Shown here: one piece after another, positions 7,387 to 14,345 of the stretch
How the letters are laid out: each line of letters opens with the position of its first letter
How positions within the stretch are numbered: the first letter of the stretch is position 1
Assembly (NCBI GenBank): GCA_029865515.1
Contig: JAOUGQ010000054.1
Span: 1-14,498 of the forward strand
Direction of reading: 5' to 3'
DNA length: 14,498 bases
Source of the DNA: Nitrospirota bacterium
Lineage (GTDB): Bacteria > Nitrospirota > Nitrospiria > Nitrospirales > UBA8639
Program-made: the position numbers and the translations under genes
The notes under the pieces: model-generated
Seen by the model: the letters and a program-made list of their open reading frames with translations, nothing else
The model's database searches: none
What the model was told of the DNA's origin: nothing

Positions 7387-8001
7387 TTGGTAGGACTGAG
7401 GTGGTTGCTGGGGGACTTTCATCGGAAGATATGTGAAGGCTTGCGAAACCTGAAGAGGGCACGGCGTACGCAACTTGTACGATCTTGTCGTTTCGTCCTA
7501 GCGGCCCTTCTTTCTCTTGGTGCCCTTTTTCCTGTCAGTGTGTTGTATGCGCTTCATGAGGTCGACCATCGTTTTACGGTAAAGGGTCGAATTTGTGGAG
7601 ATGATGGCGAGGGCAGAGGGGCGGCTCTCGTTTCAGTTAAGAATACCAGGGCAGATATCTCTGGGAATGGAAAAACCGATAGCGATGGGTTCTACGAAAT
7701 TGTCCTGCACTTGCACAATGAAAACCAGGGGGATCCCTTGGTTGTTCGGTCTGAAGAGTTTGAGGCGACAGGGCGAGTGGAGCTTGACCCCAGTGATCCC
7801 AAGACAGAGCGAATTATTACGATTAATTTGGGACAAGCTTGCCATGCTCTTCCATTTTGGCGCCAGACTTGGGTTCTTGCAGGTTTAGTGGTCCTGTTAG
7901 GAATTGGCCTGATTTGGGCGATTCGACGGGTTGACGGGAAAAAAGGTAAAAGGCCGGATGGGCCAAAAAAAGGAAAAGGTAAGAGAGAGAGAGATAACTA
8001 A
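7387..8001 (+). CDS. Membrane-anchored protein with carboxypeptidase-regulatory-like beta-sandwich domain
   Basis: The frame runs 204 codons from TTG 7387. TTG 7441 (186 aa) is an alternative that avoids starting inside the T-run of the upstream inverted repeat; neither has a convincing ribosome-binding site. After a basic N-terminus comes a hydrophobic export segment (RFVLAALLSLGALFPVSVLYA). Then comes an all-beta domain (HRFTVKGRICGDDGEGRGAALVSV..., then DSDGFYEIVLHLHN...) that looks like a carboxypeptidase-regulatory-like fold (PF13620 type). Last are one transmembrane helix (WVLAGLVVLLGIGLIWAI) and a very Lys/Arg-rich tail. The topology would put the beta domain in the periplasm and the tail in the cytosol. 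It directly precedes the cytochrome genes (about 96 nt) and may be an accessory of that complex. Function unknown. Confidence 0.7.
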   Translation: MVGLRWLLGDFHRKICEGLRNLKRARRTQLVRSCRFVLAALLSLGALFPVSVLYALHEVDHRFTVKGRICGDDGEGRGAALVSVKNTRADISGNGKTDSDGFYEIVLHLHNENQGDPLVVRSEEFEATGRVELDPSDPKTERIITINLGQACHALPFWRQTWVLAGLVVLLGIGLIWAIRRVDGKKGKRPDGPKKGKGKRERDN

Positions 8002-8005
8002 AAGC

Positions 8006-8022
8006 GCTTTTGGTCCAAAAGC
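8006..8022. repeat. Inverted repeat GCTTTTGG-T-CCAAAAGC after the beta-sandwich gene
   Basis: The 8-nt complementary arms are separated by one base and begin 5 nt after the stop codon; in RNA it would fold as a 6-bp stem with a 5-nt loop. No T-run follows on the + strand. It may be an mRNA processing or stability hairpin, or an operator. Confidence 0.35.
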
Positions 8023-8033
8023 CAAGAGAATCC

Positions 8034-8063
8034 TTGATTGTGCGGAGATATCAAAATCAAAAT
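8034..8063 (+). promoter_or_regulatory. Weak candidate promoter before the cytochrome c lipoprotein gene
   Basis: TTGATT (8034-8039, 4/6) and CAAAAT (8058-8063, 4/6) are separated by 18 nt, about 35 nt before the start at 8098. The match is modest and the site may be chance. Confidence 0.25.
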
Positions 8064-8097
8064 GGAAAACTGGAAATCATGTAAACGAGGGGGAACA

Positions 8098-8673
8098 ATG
8101 AACGAGTATCAAAACGTAAAAAGTCTTCTAGTCATTGGGGTGGCGGTAATAGGATTGTCAATCTCAGCTTGTGGTGGTGGAGGCGAAGGTCCTCCTAAGC
8201 CGCCGCCTCCTGCACCACCCGAGTATGCCGATAAGCATATGCCTGCGGGTTATTGGAATAATCCGGAAATCCTGGAAGAGGGAAAGGCGATCTTTACCGG
8301 TCAACAGAATATTGACGTCAACTGTGCCAGTTGCCACGGCAAAGACGGGAAGCCTGTCAAGGCTGGGGCTCGTGACTTCAGGCGAACTGAGCAAATGAAG
8401 CTTTATTCGGATGCGGTATGGTTTTGGCGAGTTTCTGAAGGAGTTTCTGGGACAAAAATGAAAGCCTGGAAGAGTAAGCTTTCGGAAGATGCTATTTGGA
8501 AAGTCATTGCCTTTGAAGCGACCTTTGGTCTTAATGGAATGGAGTACGATGTAGCCAAGAGCCAATGGGTTCCCGCAGGGACAGCCGGTGCTGCACCCGC
8601 TGCTGCTCCAGCGTCCGATGCTCCTGCCGCCGAGGCTCCTGCCGGTGGAGAGGCTGGAAAAGCGGCAGAGTAA
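8098..8673 (+). CDS. Monoheme cytochrome c lipoprotein
   Basis: 191 aa from ATG 8098, with AGGGGG (8088-8093) 4 nt upstream. The frame is open to a TTG at 8038, but that start lacks a ribosome-binding site and would bury the signal peptide. The signal peptide ends in a lipobox ISAC with C25 as the lipidation site, so the protein is membrane-tethered on the periplasmic side. A Gly/Pro linker (GGGGEGPPKPPPPAPP) follows. One class-I heme c site is present: C76-A-S-C79-H80, with a Met in the GTKMKAW segment as the likely sixth ligand and a C-terminal helix with DAIWKVIAF. The last ~35 residues are an Ala/Pro-rich tail. It probably exchanges electrons with the complex encoded downstream, whose first gene begins 38 nt later. 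Confidence 0.87.
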   Translation: MNEYQNVKSLLVIGVAVIGLSISACGGGGEGPPKPPPPAPPEYADKHMPAGYWNNPEILEEGKAIFTGQQNIDVNCASCHGKDGKPVKAGARDFRRTEQMKLYSDAVWFWRVSEGVSGTKMKAWKSKLSEDAIWKVIAFEATFGLNGMEYDVAKSQWVPAGTAGAAPAAAPASDAPAAEAPAGGEAGKAAE

Positions 8674-8711
8674 TCCAAGAATTGAATGAAAAAGAAGGAG
8701 GGCGAGGACCC

Positions 8712-10427
8712 TTGAAAACATTGAATCGAAGTCTATGGGTATTTCTAGTGTTGTGCCTGGGCGGGGTTGCTGCGGCCTTTGGTCAGGTCCCGGATGCTCC
8801 GCCGGTGGATTTCCCGTATGCGGGAAATCGGACAGGGGTCTGGGTCGTCGCTCAACTTCATATTTTGTTTGCAGCGTTTATTTTAGGTGCTCCGATATTC
8901 GCGGTGGTGGCTGAATGGCTTGGGTATAAAAATAACGATCCGAAGTATGATCGTCTGGCCAAGGAAGTCATCAAAGTCACGGTGATTCTGTATAGTATGA
9001 CGGCCTTGACGGGTGGCTTGTTTATCTTTGTCCTGCTCGGGACATATCCGGATTTTTCGACCTGGCTCATCAAGCATTTCTTTCTTGTGTTCGCAGTGAT
9101 CTATCCTCTGCTGTTTATCCTGGAAACTATTATTTTGTACACATACTTTTATTCATGGGATTCCATGAAGGGAGCGAAAAAGGGGCGGCACATCGCTCTT
9201 GGTATTCTATTGAATATTGTCGGAACGGTCACACTCTTTGTCATTGATGGGCCAACCTCATTTATGAATACTCCAGCCAAAGCGGCTGAGGGTTTGTCGT
9301 TAGTGGAGTTTATCCAAACGGCCGGGTTGTGGGACAAAATGGCCAATTATAGCTGGATGCCCCTCAACCTTCATCGGTTGGTGGGAAATGTGACCTTCGG
9401 TGGATTTATTGCCGGTCTGATTGCGGCCTATATGTTCATGGGATCGAAAACAGATGAGGAGCGATCCTATTATGATTGGATGGGATTTGTGGGGAACATG
9501 ATTGGCGTGGGGGCCTTATTGCTCCTTCCGTTCATGGGTTATCTTCTGGCCTATGAGTTGTGTGACTATGATGCTTCGATTTGTCCTTATATGATGGCCG
9601 ACCAGTTATCGATGTTCTTTGAGATGCAGGGAGCCATGATTGGGCTGATATTTTTGGCTAGTAATTATTACATCTGGTTAAGTTTAAAGCGAATCCAGGG
9701 GGTTGAGCAGGTGCGCATATCAGGATTCGTGGCATTGGTAGTGCTGTTGATGCCGGCCATTATGGGGTACACCTGGAAAATGTTCCCTCCGCCAGAGTGG
9801 CAGTCTCTTATTGTATTGGGGGCTTTGGTCGTTCTTCCCGCGATTCTTGGTAAAATTCCAGGGCTCAAGAATTTTACGGTTTCTGCGTTCACCATGATCA
9901 AGGTCGGTTTTTTAATGATTGTGGTGGCGGATGCGATTTGGATGACCCCTCATGGTTTTGTGCCGACACAAGGGTTGGCTACCGAGGAAGTTGAGTTGCC
10001 TTCATGGGCTGGTGAATTAGCGCTCATGCCAGCGAAGAATGCTGCCGCATTTACGCTCGTGTTTCTCACCGTAGTCAATTATATCTTGTATAACCGGGCA
10101 ATTAAGCGTGGGACGATCATTTGGGGAAAAATCGATTTCGCCTCACAGTTTGTCCTTATATTTCTGGCTTTCAGCGCGATTTGGACAATGGGTCTCATGG
10201 GGGCAGTACGCTCTTTAACTCGAAAATATTATCATGTCTATAACCTGGTTCCTGATTTTAGTCCTGAGGCGTTTACTCCGACCCTGGCCTATTCGGCATG
10301 GTGGATCACAGGCGTGACTATTGTGTTTTATGCAGTCGTGAGCTTTGCCATCCTTGTCACCTTGAAAGCTGGAAGCCCCAAGCCTGTGGGGTCTGCGGCA
10401 TCGCCCATACCGGCTGAAGCCAAATGA
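8712..10427 (+). CDS. CydA-like (cytochrome bd-like) membrane protein
   Basis: 571 aa from TTG 8712, preceded by a strong AGGAGGG (8696-8702). The frame runs upstream to 8565, but that stretch overlaps the cytochrome c gene and reads as Cys/Arg nonsense. After a signal-like segment (residues 6-24) come about 13 membrane helices, against nine in E. coli CydA. The CydA core is recognisable: H50 in AQLHILFAA (E. coli H19), E138 in LLFILETII followed by a helix ending YSWD (E. coli E107, FFGWD), H221 in LNLHRLVGN (H186) and M309 in GAMIG (M393). Ile130 sits where E. coli has E99, and I see no Q-loop GRQPW motif. No CydB follows. Nitrospira is known for such 'bd-like' proteins, proposed as terminal oxidases. 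Its place inside a complex III operon argues for partnership with the bc complex. Oxygen reduction is not proven. Confidence 0.85.
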   Translation: MKTLNRSLWVFLVLCLGGVAAAFGQVPDAPPVDFPYAGNRTGVWVVAQLHILFAAFILGAPIFAVVAEWLGYKNNDPKYDRLAKEVIKVTVILYSMTALTGGLFIFVLLGTYPDFSTWLIKHFFLVFAVIYPLLFILETIILYTYFYSWDSMKGAKKGRHIALGILLNIVGTVTLFVIDGPTSFMNTPAKAAEGLSLVEFIQTAGLWDKMANYSWMPLNLHRLVGNVTFGGFIAGLIAAYMFMGSKTDEERSYYDWMGFVGNMIGVGALLLLPFMGYLLAYELCDYDASICPYMMADQLSMFFEMQGAMIGLIFLASNYYIWLSLKRIQGVEQVRISGFVALVVLLMPAIMGYTWKMFPPPEWQSLIVLGALVVLPAILGKIPGLKNFTVSAFTMIKVGFLMIVVADAIWMTPHGFVPTQGLATEEVELPSWAGELALMPAKNAAAFTLVFLTVVNYILYNRAIKRGTIIWGKIDFASQFVLIFLAFSAIWTMGLMGAVRSLTRKYYHVYNLVPDFSPEAFTPTLAYSAWWITGVTIVFYAVVSFAILVTLKAGSPKPVGSAASPIPAEAK

Positions 10428-10451
10428 GAAGGTTGAAAAAAGAGGAAACAA

Positions 10452-11264
10452 ATGGCTAACCAAAGTTTTGCCAAGAATGTCATGAAAAAGACCACCCTAG
10501 GGGTCATTGTGGGTGTTCTGTTGGTGGTGGGTGCGAAGTTTACCCATTTCCCCTATGTGTTCCAAGTCATGTTTTTTATTTATGCGATGTTAGGGGCCTT
10601 GGTATTCATTCTTTTGGATGCTCCAGCTATGAAACGACTGGAGGGTGTTAAGGCGGTAGGGGCTTTAGTGGTTTTTTACCTCTTGCTGTCAGGTCTTTAC
10701 ATTGCCGGTGCCTCCATACTCCCGCAGTTTGATCCTGAGGACGAGAAAGGAAAAATTGAAAAAATCTTGAAACCTCGTCGCGCTCAAACAGAGCAAGGAA
10801 AGGCAGATGAGCTTATTGCTCGGGCAAAGGAATTGGATGAACGGGCTCAAGCTCTTTCGAAGCAGTTAGCTTCTCTTGGAGCAGAGGCTCAAGTTGAAGT
10901 GGTCGAGCAGCCTAGTTCTGCGGGGGCAGGAGCGGCTACAGGAGATGTTATTGCTCTTGGAAAGGAGCAATGGGAACTTCAGGAATGCTATAACTGTCAT
11001 AAGCTATTTGGGCAGGGTGGGAAAAAGCGGGGTCCTGAGCTTGATAATATCGGAAATCTCATGACCGTTGACCAACTTAGGGAAAAGATTCTCAATCCGA
11101 AGAGCTGGAAAGCGGAAGGATTTGATAAGGATTACGATAAAGGAAAGATGCCTGATAAGTATAAAGATCTCATGTTTCCAAAGGAAATCGATGCTCTTGT
11201 AGCTTTTCTTTCTTCGCTAAAAGATGCTTCGGTTAAAACACCCAAGCCTATAAAAATGAACTAA
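10452..11264 (+). CDS. Three-helix membrane-anchored monoheme cytochrome c
   Basis: 270 aa. ATG 10452 has AGAGGA (10441-10446) 5 nt upstream and lies 24 nt after the CydA-like gene. Three membrane helices (about 14-28, 35-55 and 67-90) are followed by a charged helical stretch (about 113-145) that looks like a coiled coil. Then comes an Ala/Gly linker and a C-terminal class-I heme domain: C179-Y-N-C182-H183 and M233 in KGKMPDKY as the probable sixth ligand. It could replace cytochrome c1 or f in the complex, or pass electrons between the Rieske protein and the CydA-like or lipoprotein cytochromes. It is not a c1 or f by sequence: one CxxCH and several N-terminal helices. The redox assignment is firm; the role is inferred from the operon. 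Confidence 0.87.
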   Translation: MANQSFAKNVMKKTTLGVIVGVLLVVGAKFTHFPYVFQVMFFIYAMLGALVFILLDAPAMKRLEGVKAVGALVVFYLLLSGLYIAGASILPQFDPEDEKGKIEKILKPRRAQTEQGKADELIARAKELDERAQALSKQLASLGAEAQVEVVEQPSSAGAGAATGDVIALGKEQWELQECYNCHKLFGQGGKKRGPELDNIGNLMTVDQLREKILNPKSWKAEGFDKDYDKGKMPDKYKDLMFPKEIDALVAFLSSLKDASVKTPKPIKMN

Positions 11265-11290
11265 TACACATTTAGGGTTTTCCTCTGGCT

Positions 11291-12235
11291 ATGCAACCAA
11301 AACTAACCGCAAAAGCACTGTGTGGGGACAAGGAAGTCGGAAAGATTTCTAAAGTCATTGTTGATCCTCTTTCCCATGAAATCAGCGATGTTGTTGTAAG
11401 GGAATTGAATGGGCAGGGAGCCGAACGTCAGGTTCCCATTTGCCAGATTCAGGAAGTGGTGAATGAGGAGGAAATTGTCCTTCGATGTTCTCCTGATGAA
11501 TTTGTCCGATTCCCCTTGTTGGAGCGAGATCAGTATGTCACCGTCAAGGAAGTTGAAATTGCACATTTAGAGGATCATCTTCATGTTGAGCCTGGTGAAA
11601 TCCTGGTTCCTCTTCCTCGTTTAGAGCAAGGTGTTCCCCGACGAACGTTTTTTACCAATATGACGCATGCCATTGGGACTTTAATTGCATTACCATTGGT
11701 GTTTCCCGTGTTGAAATACCTCATGAAGCCGATGTTTAAGCCTTACGATAATGCCTGGTTTTCAGTCGGCAATATCAAGAAGGTTAGTAAAGAAAACGTG
11801 GGGTTTCAGTTTAAGTTTACGCGAGGGTTTAAAGAAGCCTTTATGCCAGAGCAACAGATTGAAAAAAATATTTGGGTGGTTAAAGCGACTCCAGCAGTGC
11901 AAAAGGAAGTGTATGGGGGCAATGATAGGAAGTTTTTCGATGATAAGGGAGAGGTAATTTGGGTGAACAAGGCCAATTCCCCTTACATTGGCTATTCAGG
12001 GAAATGCCCTCATCTGGGTTGTGGGTATAAATGGAGGAAGACAAAAAATTTTCCGGATGGGGTGTTTTTGTGCCCTTGTCATCTGAGTATTTATGATGAA
12101 GCCGGAAAAGTGATCGATGGGCCTGCACCTCGACCTCTCGATATCCTTCCCATGCAAATCAATGCCAGTGGAGAAATAAAAATCATCGATATTGAGTATA
12201 AAGCCGGGGTTAATAACCAAATCCGGCTTCTGTAA
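11291..12235 (+). CDS. Rieske iron-sulfur protein with N-terminal PRC-barrel domain
   Basis: 314 aa from ATG 11291; no good Shine-Dalgarno is seen, and it starts 26 nt after the cytochrome c gene. Residues about 1-90 look like a PRC barrel (DKEVGKISKVIVDPLSHEIS, then ERQVPICQIQEV). RR at 117-118 (RRTFF) precedes one membrane helix (about 125-145), as in Tat-type Rieske proteins. The C-terminal domain carries the [2Fe-2S] ligands C239 and H241 (CPHLGC) and C261 and H264 (CPCH), with the disulfide pair C244 and C263. The second box reads CPCHLSIYD: the usual Gly after His is Leu, but the Ser and Tyr that raise the cluster potential are present (S266, Y268). It takes one electron from quinol in the cytochrome bc complex. 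The PRC domain would face the cytoplasm if the helix is oriented as usual. Confidence 0.92.
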   Translation: MQPKLTAKALCGDKEVGKISKVIVDPLSHEISDVVVRELNGQGAERQVPICQIQEVVNEEEIVLRCSPDEFVRFPLLERDQYVTVKEVEIAHLEDHLHVEPGEILVPLPRLEQGVPRRTFFTNMTHAIGTLIALPLVFPVLKYLMKPMFKPYDNAWFSVGNIKKVSKENVGFQFKFTRGFKEAFMPEQQIEKNIWVVKATPAVQKEVYGGNDRKFFDDKGEVIWVNKANSPYIGYSGKCPHLGCGYKWRKTKNFPDGVFLCPCHLSIYDEAGKVIDGPAPRPLDILPMQINASGEIKIIDIEYKAGVNNQIRLL

Positions 12236-12269
12236 AAGCTTAGGATGAGGATGGAATGGTGATAGGCGC

Positions 12270-13382
12270 ATGAAGGAAGACATTCAAGCCGTGAATCAAC
12301 AAAATGCCTTTGAAAAGGTCGTTGAATTTGTTGACGAGCGGGTAGGGCTGAAAACGATTCAGGCCAAAATGCTGAATGAGCCAATCCCTGGCGGTTCGCG
12401 TTGGGCCTATGCTTTTGGCTCTGTTCTGTTGTTTATTTTTATTCTTCAAGTCGTCACGGGGATTTTGTTGATGTTTTATTATGTCCCCAGTACTGATCAT
12501 GCCTATGCGAGCACCCAATATATCATCCATGAGGTAGATTACGGGTGGTTCCTTTTGAGCTACCATTTTTGGGGATCATCTGCCATGGTGGTGATGGTCT
12601 TTGCGCATATGTCCCAAGTATTTTTATGGGGGGCTTACAAAAAACCAAGAGAACTCATCTGGTTAGTGGGTCTGGCCTTATTTGGTATTGTGATGGGTTT
12701 TGGGTTTACCGGGTATCTTCTCCCCTGGGATCAAAGAGCCTATTGGGCAACCGTGGTCGGGGTGGAAATTATGGATAAAACCCCGTTGGTTGGGGATTTT
12801 CTCGCCAGATTCCTTAAGGGTGGTCCCACGCCGGGGCAGATGACTCTAAGCCGATTTTTTGTCATCCATGTCATGGTTTTGCCGGCAGCGTTGGCTGGAC
12901 TAGCCGGTCTTCATATATTCCTGTTTAGGAAGGCTGGGCCCGCTGGTCCGTTTAGAGGCACCCCCGAAGAGATTAAAGCCAAAACAGACTACTTCTTTCC
13001 TCGGCAGATCTGGAAAGATATTGTGGCCATGGCCACAGTATTTTTGATTATTTGTTCCCTTGCCTTCATTGAGCCGGTGGTGCTGTTGGAGCAGGCGACT
13101 CCTGATCCTGGAGATTATCATCCTGAGCCTGAGTGGTATTTTCTGTTCTTGTTCCAGTTGCTCCGCCTGAAAATTTTTGGTGGACAGTTCGGCCAGTTCC
13201 TTGGTGCAATAGCCATACCCGGAGCCTTTATGGCATTTTTAGCAGCTCTTCCTTTTTTAGATACAAAGCCAGAGCGAAATATCTTTAAGCGGCCTGTGGC
13301 TTTGATTGGTTGGACGGTGATTATGGTTTTTATTTTAGTGTTTACCGTGTCAGCCATTATTAATCGGGAATTCTTACATTAA
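12270..13382 (+). CDS. Cytochrome b, fused b6/subunit IV type
   Basis: 370 aa from ATG 12270. It is the quinol-oxidising, proton-translocating core of a bc/b6f complex. The four-helix N-terminal part has heme ligands H99 and H113 (13 residues between) in helix B and H200 and H215 (14 between) in helix D; the 14-residue spacing is the b6f/Gram-positive type. LPWDQRAYWA and the Qo-site PEWY (287-290) are present. The C-terminal part has about three more helices, as in subunit IV, so this is a b6 plus subunit IV fusion rather than an eight-helix mitochondrial type. Aligned on the QVxTG segment, Ala48 stands where b6 has the Cys that binds heme ci, so a covalent ci heme is not expected. It sits 34 nt after the Rieske gene. 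Confidence 0.95.
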   Translation: MKEDIQAVNQQNAFEKVVEFVDERVGLKTIQAKMLNEPIPGGSRWAYAFGSVLLFIFILQVVTGILLMFYYVPSTDHAYASTQYIIHEVDYGWFLLSYHFWGSSAMVVMVFAHMSQVFLWGAYKKPRELIWLVGLALFGIVMGFGFTGYLLPWDQRAYWATVVGVEIMDKTPLVGDFLARFLKGGPTPGQMTLSRFFVIHVMVLPAALAGLAGLHIFLFRKAGPAGPFRGTPEEIKAKTDYFFPRQIWKDIVAMATVFLIICSLAFIEPVVLLEQATPDPGDYHPEPEWYFLFLFQLLRLKIFGGQFGQFLGAIAIPGAFMAFLAALPFLDTKPERNIFKRPVALIGWTVIMVFILVFTVSAIINREFLH

Positions 13383-13395
13383 TCTCTGAAAACGT

Positions 13396-14253
13396 ATGTC
13401 AAATACTAAGCTGGGGCTCCTTGTTTTTTGGCCTACATTCTGGACCGGTTTTCCGATAAAACTGGTTTTCGCCTTGTTGTTGCTAGCTGCACACATGCAT
13501 CCCTGGGAGGGCACAGGATTATACTTATTGTTGCTCGTCTCTATCCCTGTAGATATTTGGGCACTTGGCCTTTGCGCAAGAACGGTGTTAATCGACCGTT
13601 TGAAGGTGGACCCACAGCCTGGCATTGGCCTGAATATTTGGGGGCGGTGGGCGATCTTTAGTGCCGTGGTGTTACCAGTCATTGCAATGGTGGTGTCAGT
13701 GGTAACGGAAACGGCCAAATCTGTGGTCGCAAGTATGACGGAATCCTTCAAGGAGCACATCTATCCCGCGCTTCCGGTTGCCGAGCAAATAAGTCTTGAG
13801 TTGGTTATGTGGGGGAGTGTGGCTTCCGTGGCTCTCATCGTCTGTATCCTTGGCTGGTTGTATGGGTTAGGATGGCTTGCGCAACCCTTTGTCAAAAATG
13901 CGAAACCCCTTGATGGTACGAGGGATGACCAGGCTGATTTCTGGGATAGATTACGCATACCGGCTGACCAACCACTTCTTTTAACGGCATTTACCGGGGT
14001 TGGAGTCGTTTTGGTTTTCATTTTTTGGGGTCTCATGCCCGCAACCACACCGCATCCTCATGCCGAATATGAATATACTTTTGAAAAAAAAGAAGTGAAA
14101 ATCGTCGAACCTAAAAAGGTGTTAAAGGAAACAGAGCAAGTCTTAGCCAAGGCGGAACTCGTCGTAAAAAAGCTGCAGGATGAAAAGGGTGAAAATCAGC
14201 AAAAACCTGCGGATAAAATCGAAGCTTCAACGGAAGAAAAGCAGAAAAAATAG
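13396..14253 (+). CDS. Five-helix membrane protein of unknown function in the complex III operon
   Basis: 285 aa from ATG 13396, 13 nt after the cytochrome b stop, with no clear ribosome-binding site, so translational coupling is likely. Predicted membrane helices are at about 20-34, 41-61, 83-103, 136-158 and 195-214. The C-terminal ~70 residues are a charged Lys/Glu helix, probably a coiled coil (KVLKETEQVLAKAELVVKKL). There is no heme c motif and no Cys pair. Isolated His residues occur at 33, 35, 121, 220 and 222 and could be checked as heme b ligands. I do not recognise the family. Its position right after cytochrome b suggests an extra integral subunit or an assembly factor of the complex. 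Confidence 0.8.
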   Translation: MSNTKLGLLVFWPTFWTGFPIKLVFALLLLAAHMHPWEGTGLYLLLLVSIPVDIWALGLCARTVLIDRLKVDPQPGIGLNIWGRWAIFSAVVLPVIAMVVSVVTETAKSVVASMTESFKEHIYPALPVAEQISLELVMWGSVASVALIVCILGWLYGLGWLAQPFVKNAKPLDGTRDDQADFWDRLRIPADQPLLLTAFTGVGVVLVFIFWGLMPATTPHPHAEYEYTFEKKEVKIVEPKKVLKETEQVLAKAELVVKKLQDEKGENQQKPADKIEASTEEKQKK

Positions 14254-14345
14254 CAAATGAATGGCACTGGAAAAGACATTCACAAGGCTTGTGGCGCGGA
14301 GGATTAGCCTTGAATCATACATTGAACGATCGAGGGGGGCCTAGA

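Noticed and set aside
7103..7462. Minus-strand frame of 119 codons across the intergenic gap
   Set aside because: The product has no recognisable domain, no ribosome-binding site stands out, and it overlaps genes at both ends; most likely chance.
8038..8097. Upstream TTG start for the cytochrome c lipoprotein
   Set aside because: No ribosome-binding site, and it would displace the signal peptide; ATG 8098 has AGGGGG at the right distance.
8565..8711. Upstream extension of the CydA-like frame from 8565
   Set aside because: It overlaps the cytochrome c gene, reads as Cys/Arg-rich out-of-frame sequence, and a strong AGGAGGG points to the TTG at 8712.
14281..14293. CACAAG-G-CTTGTG inverted repeat before the last gene
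   Set aside because: Only 6-nt arms with a one-base spacer and no T-run; too short to separate from chance.
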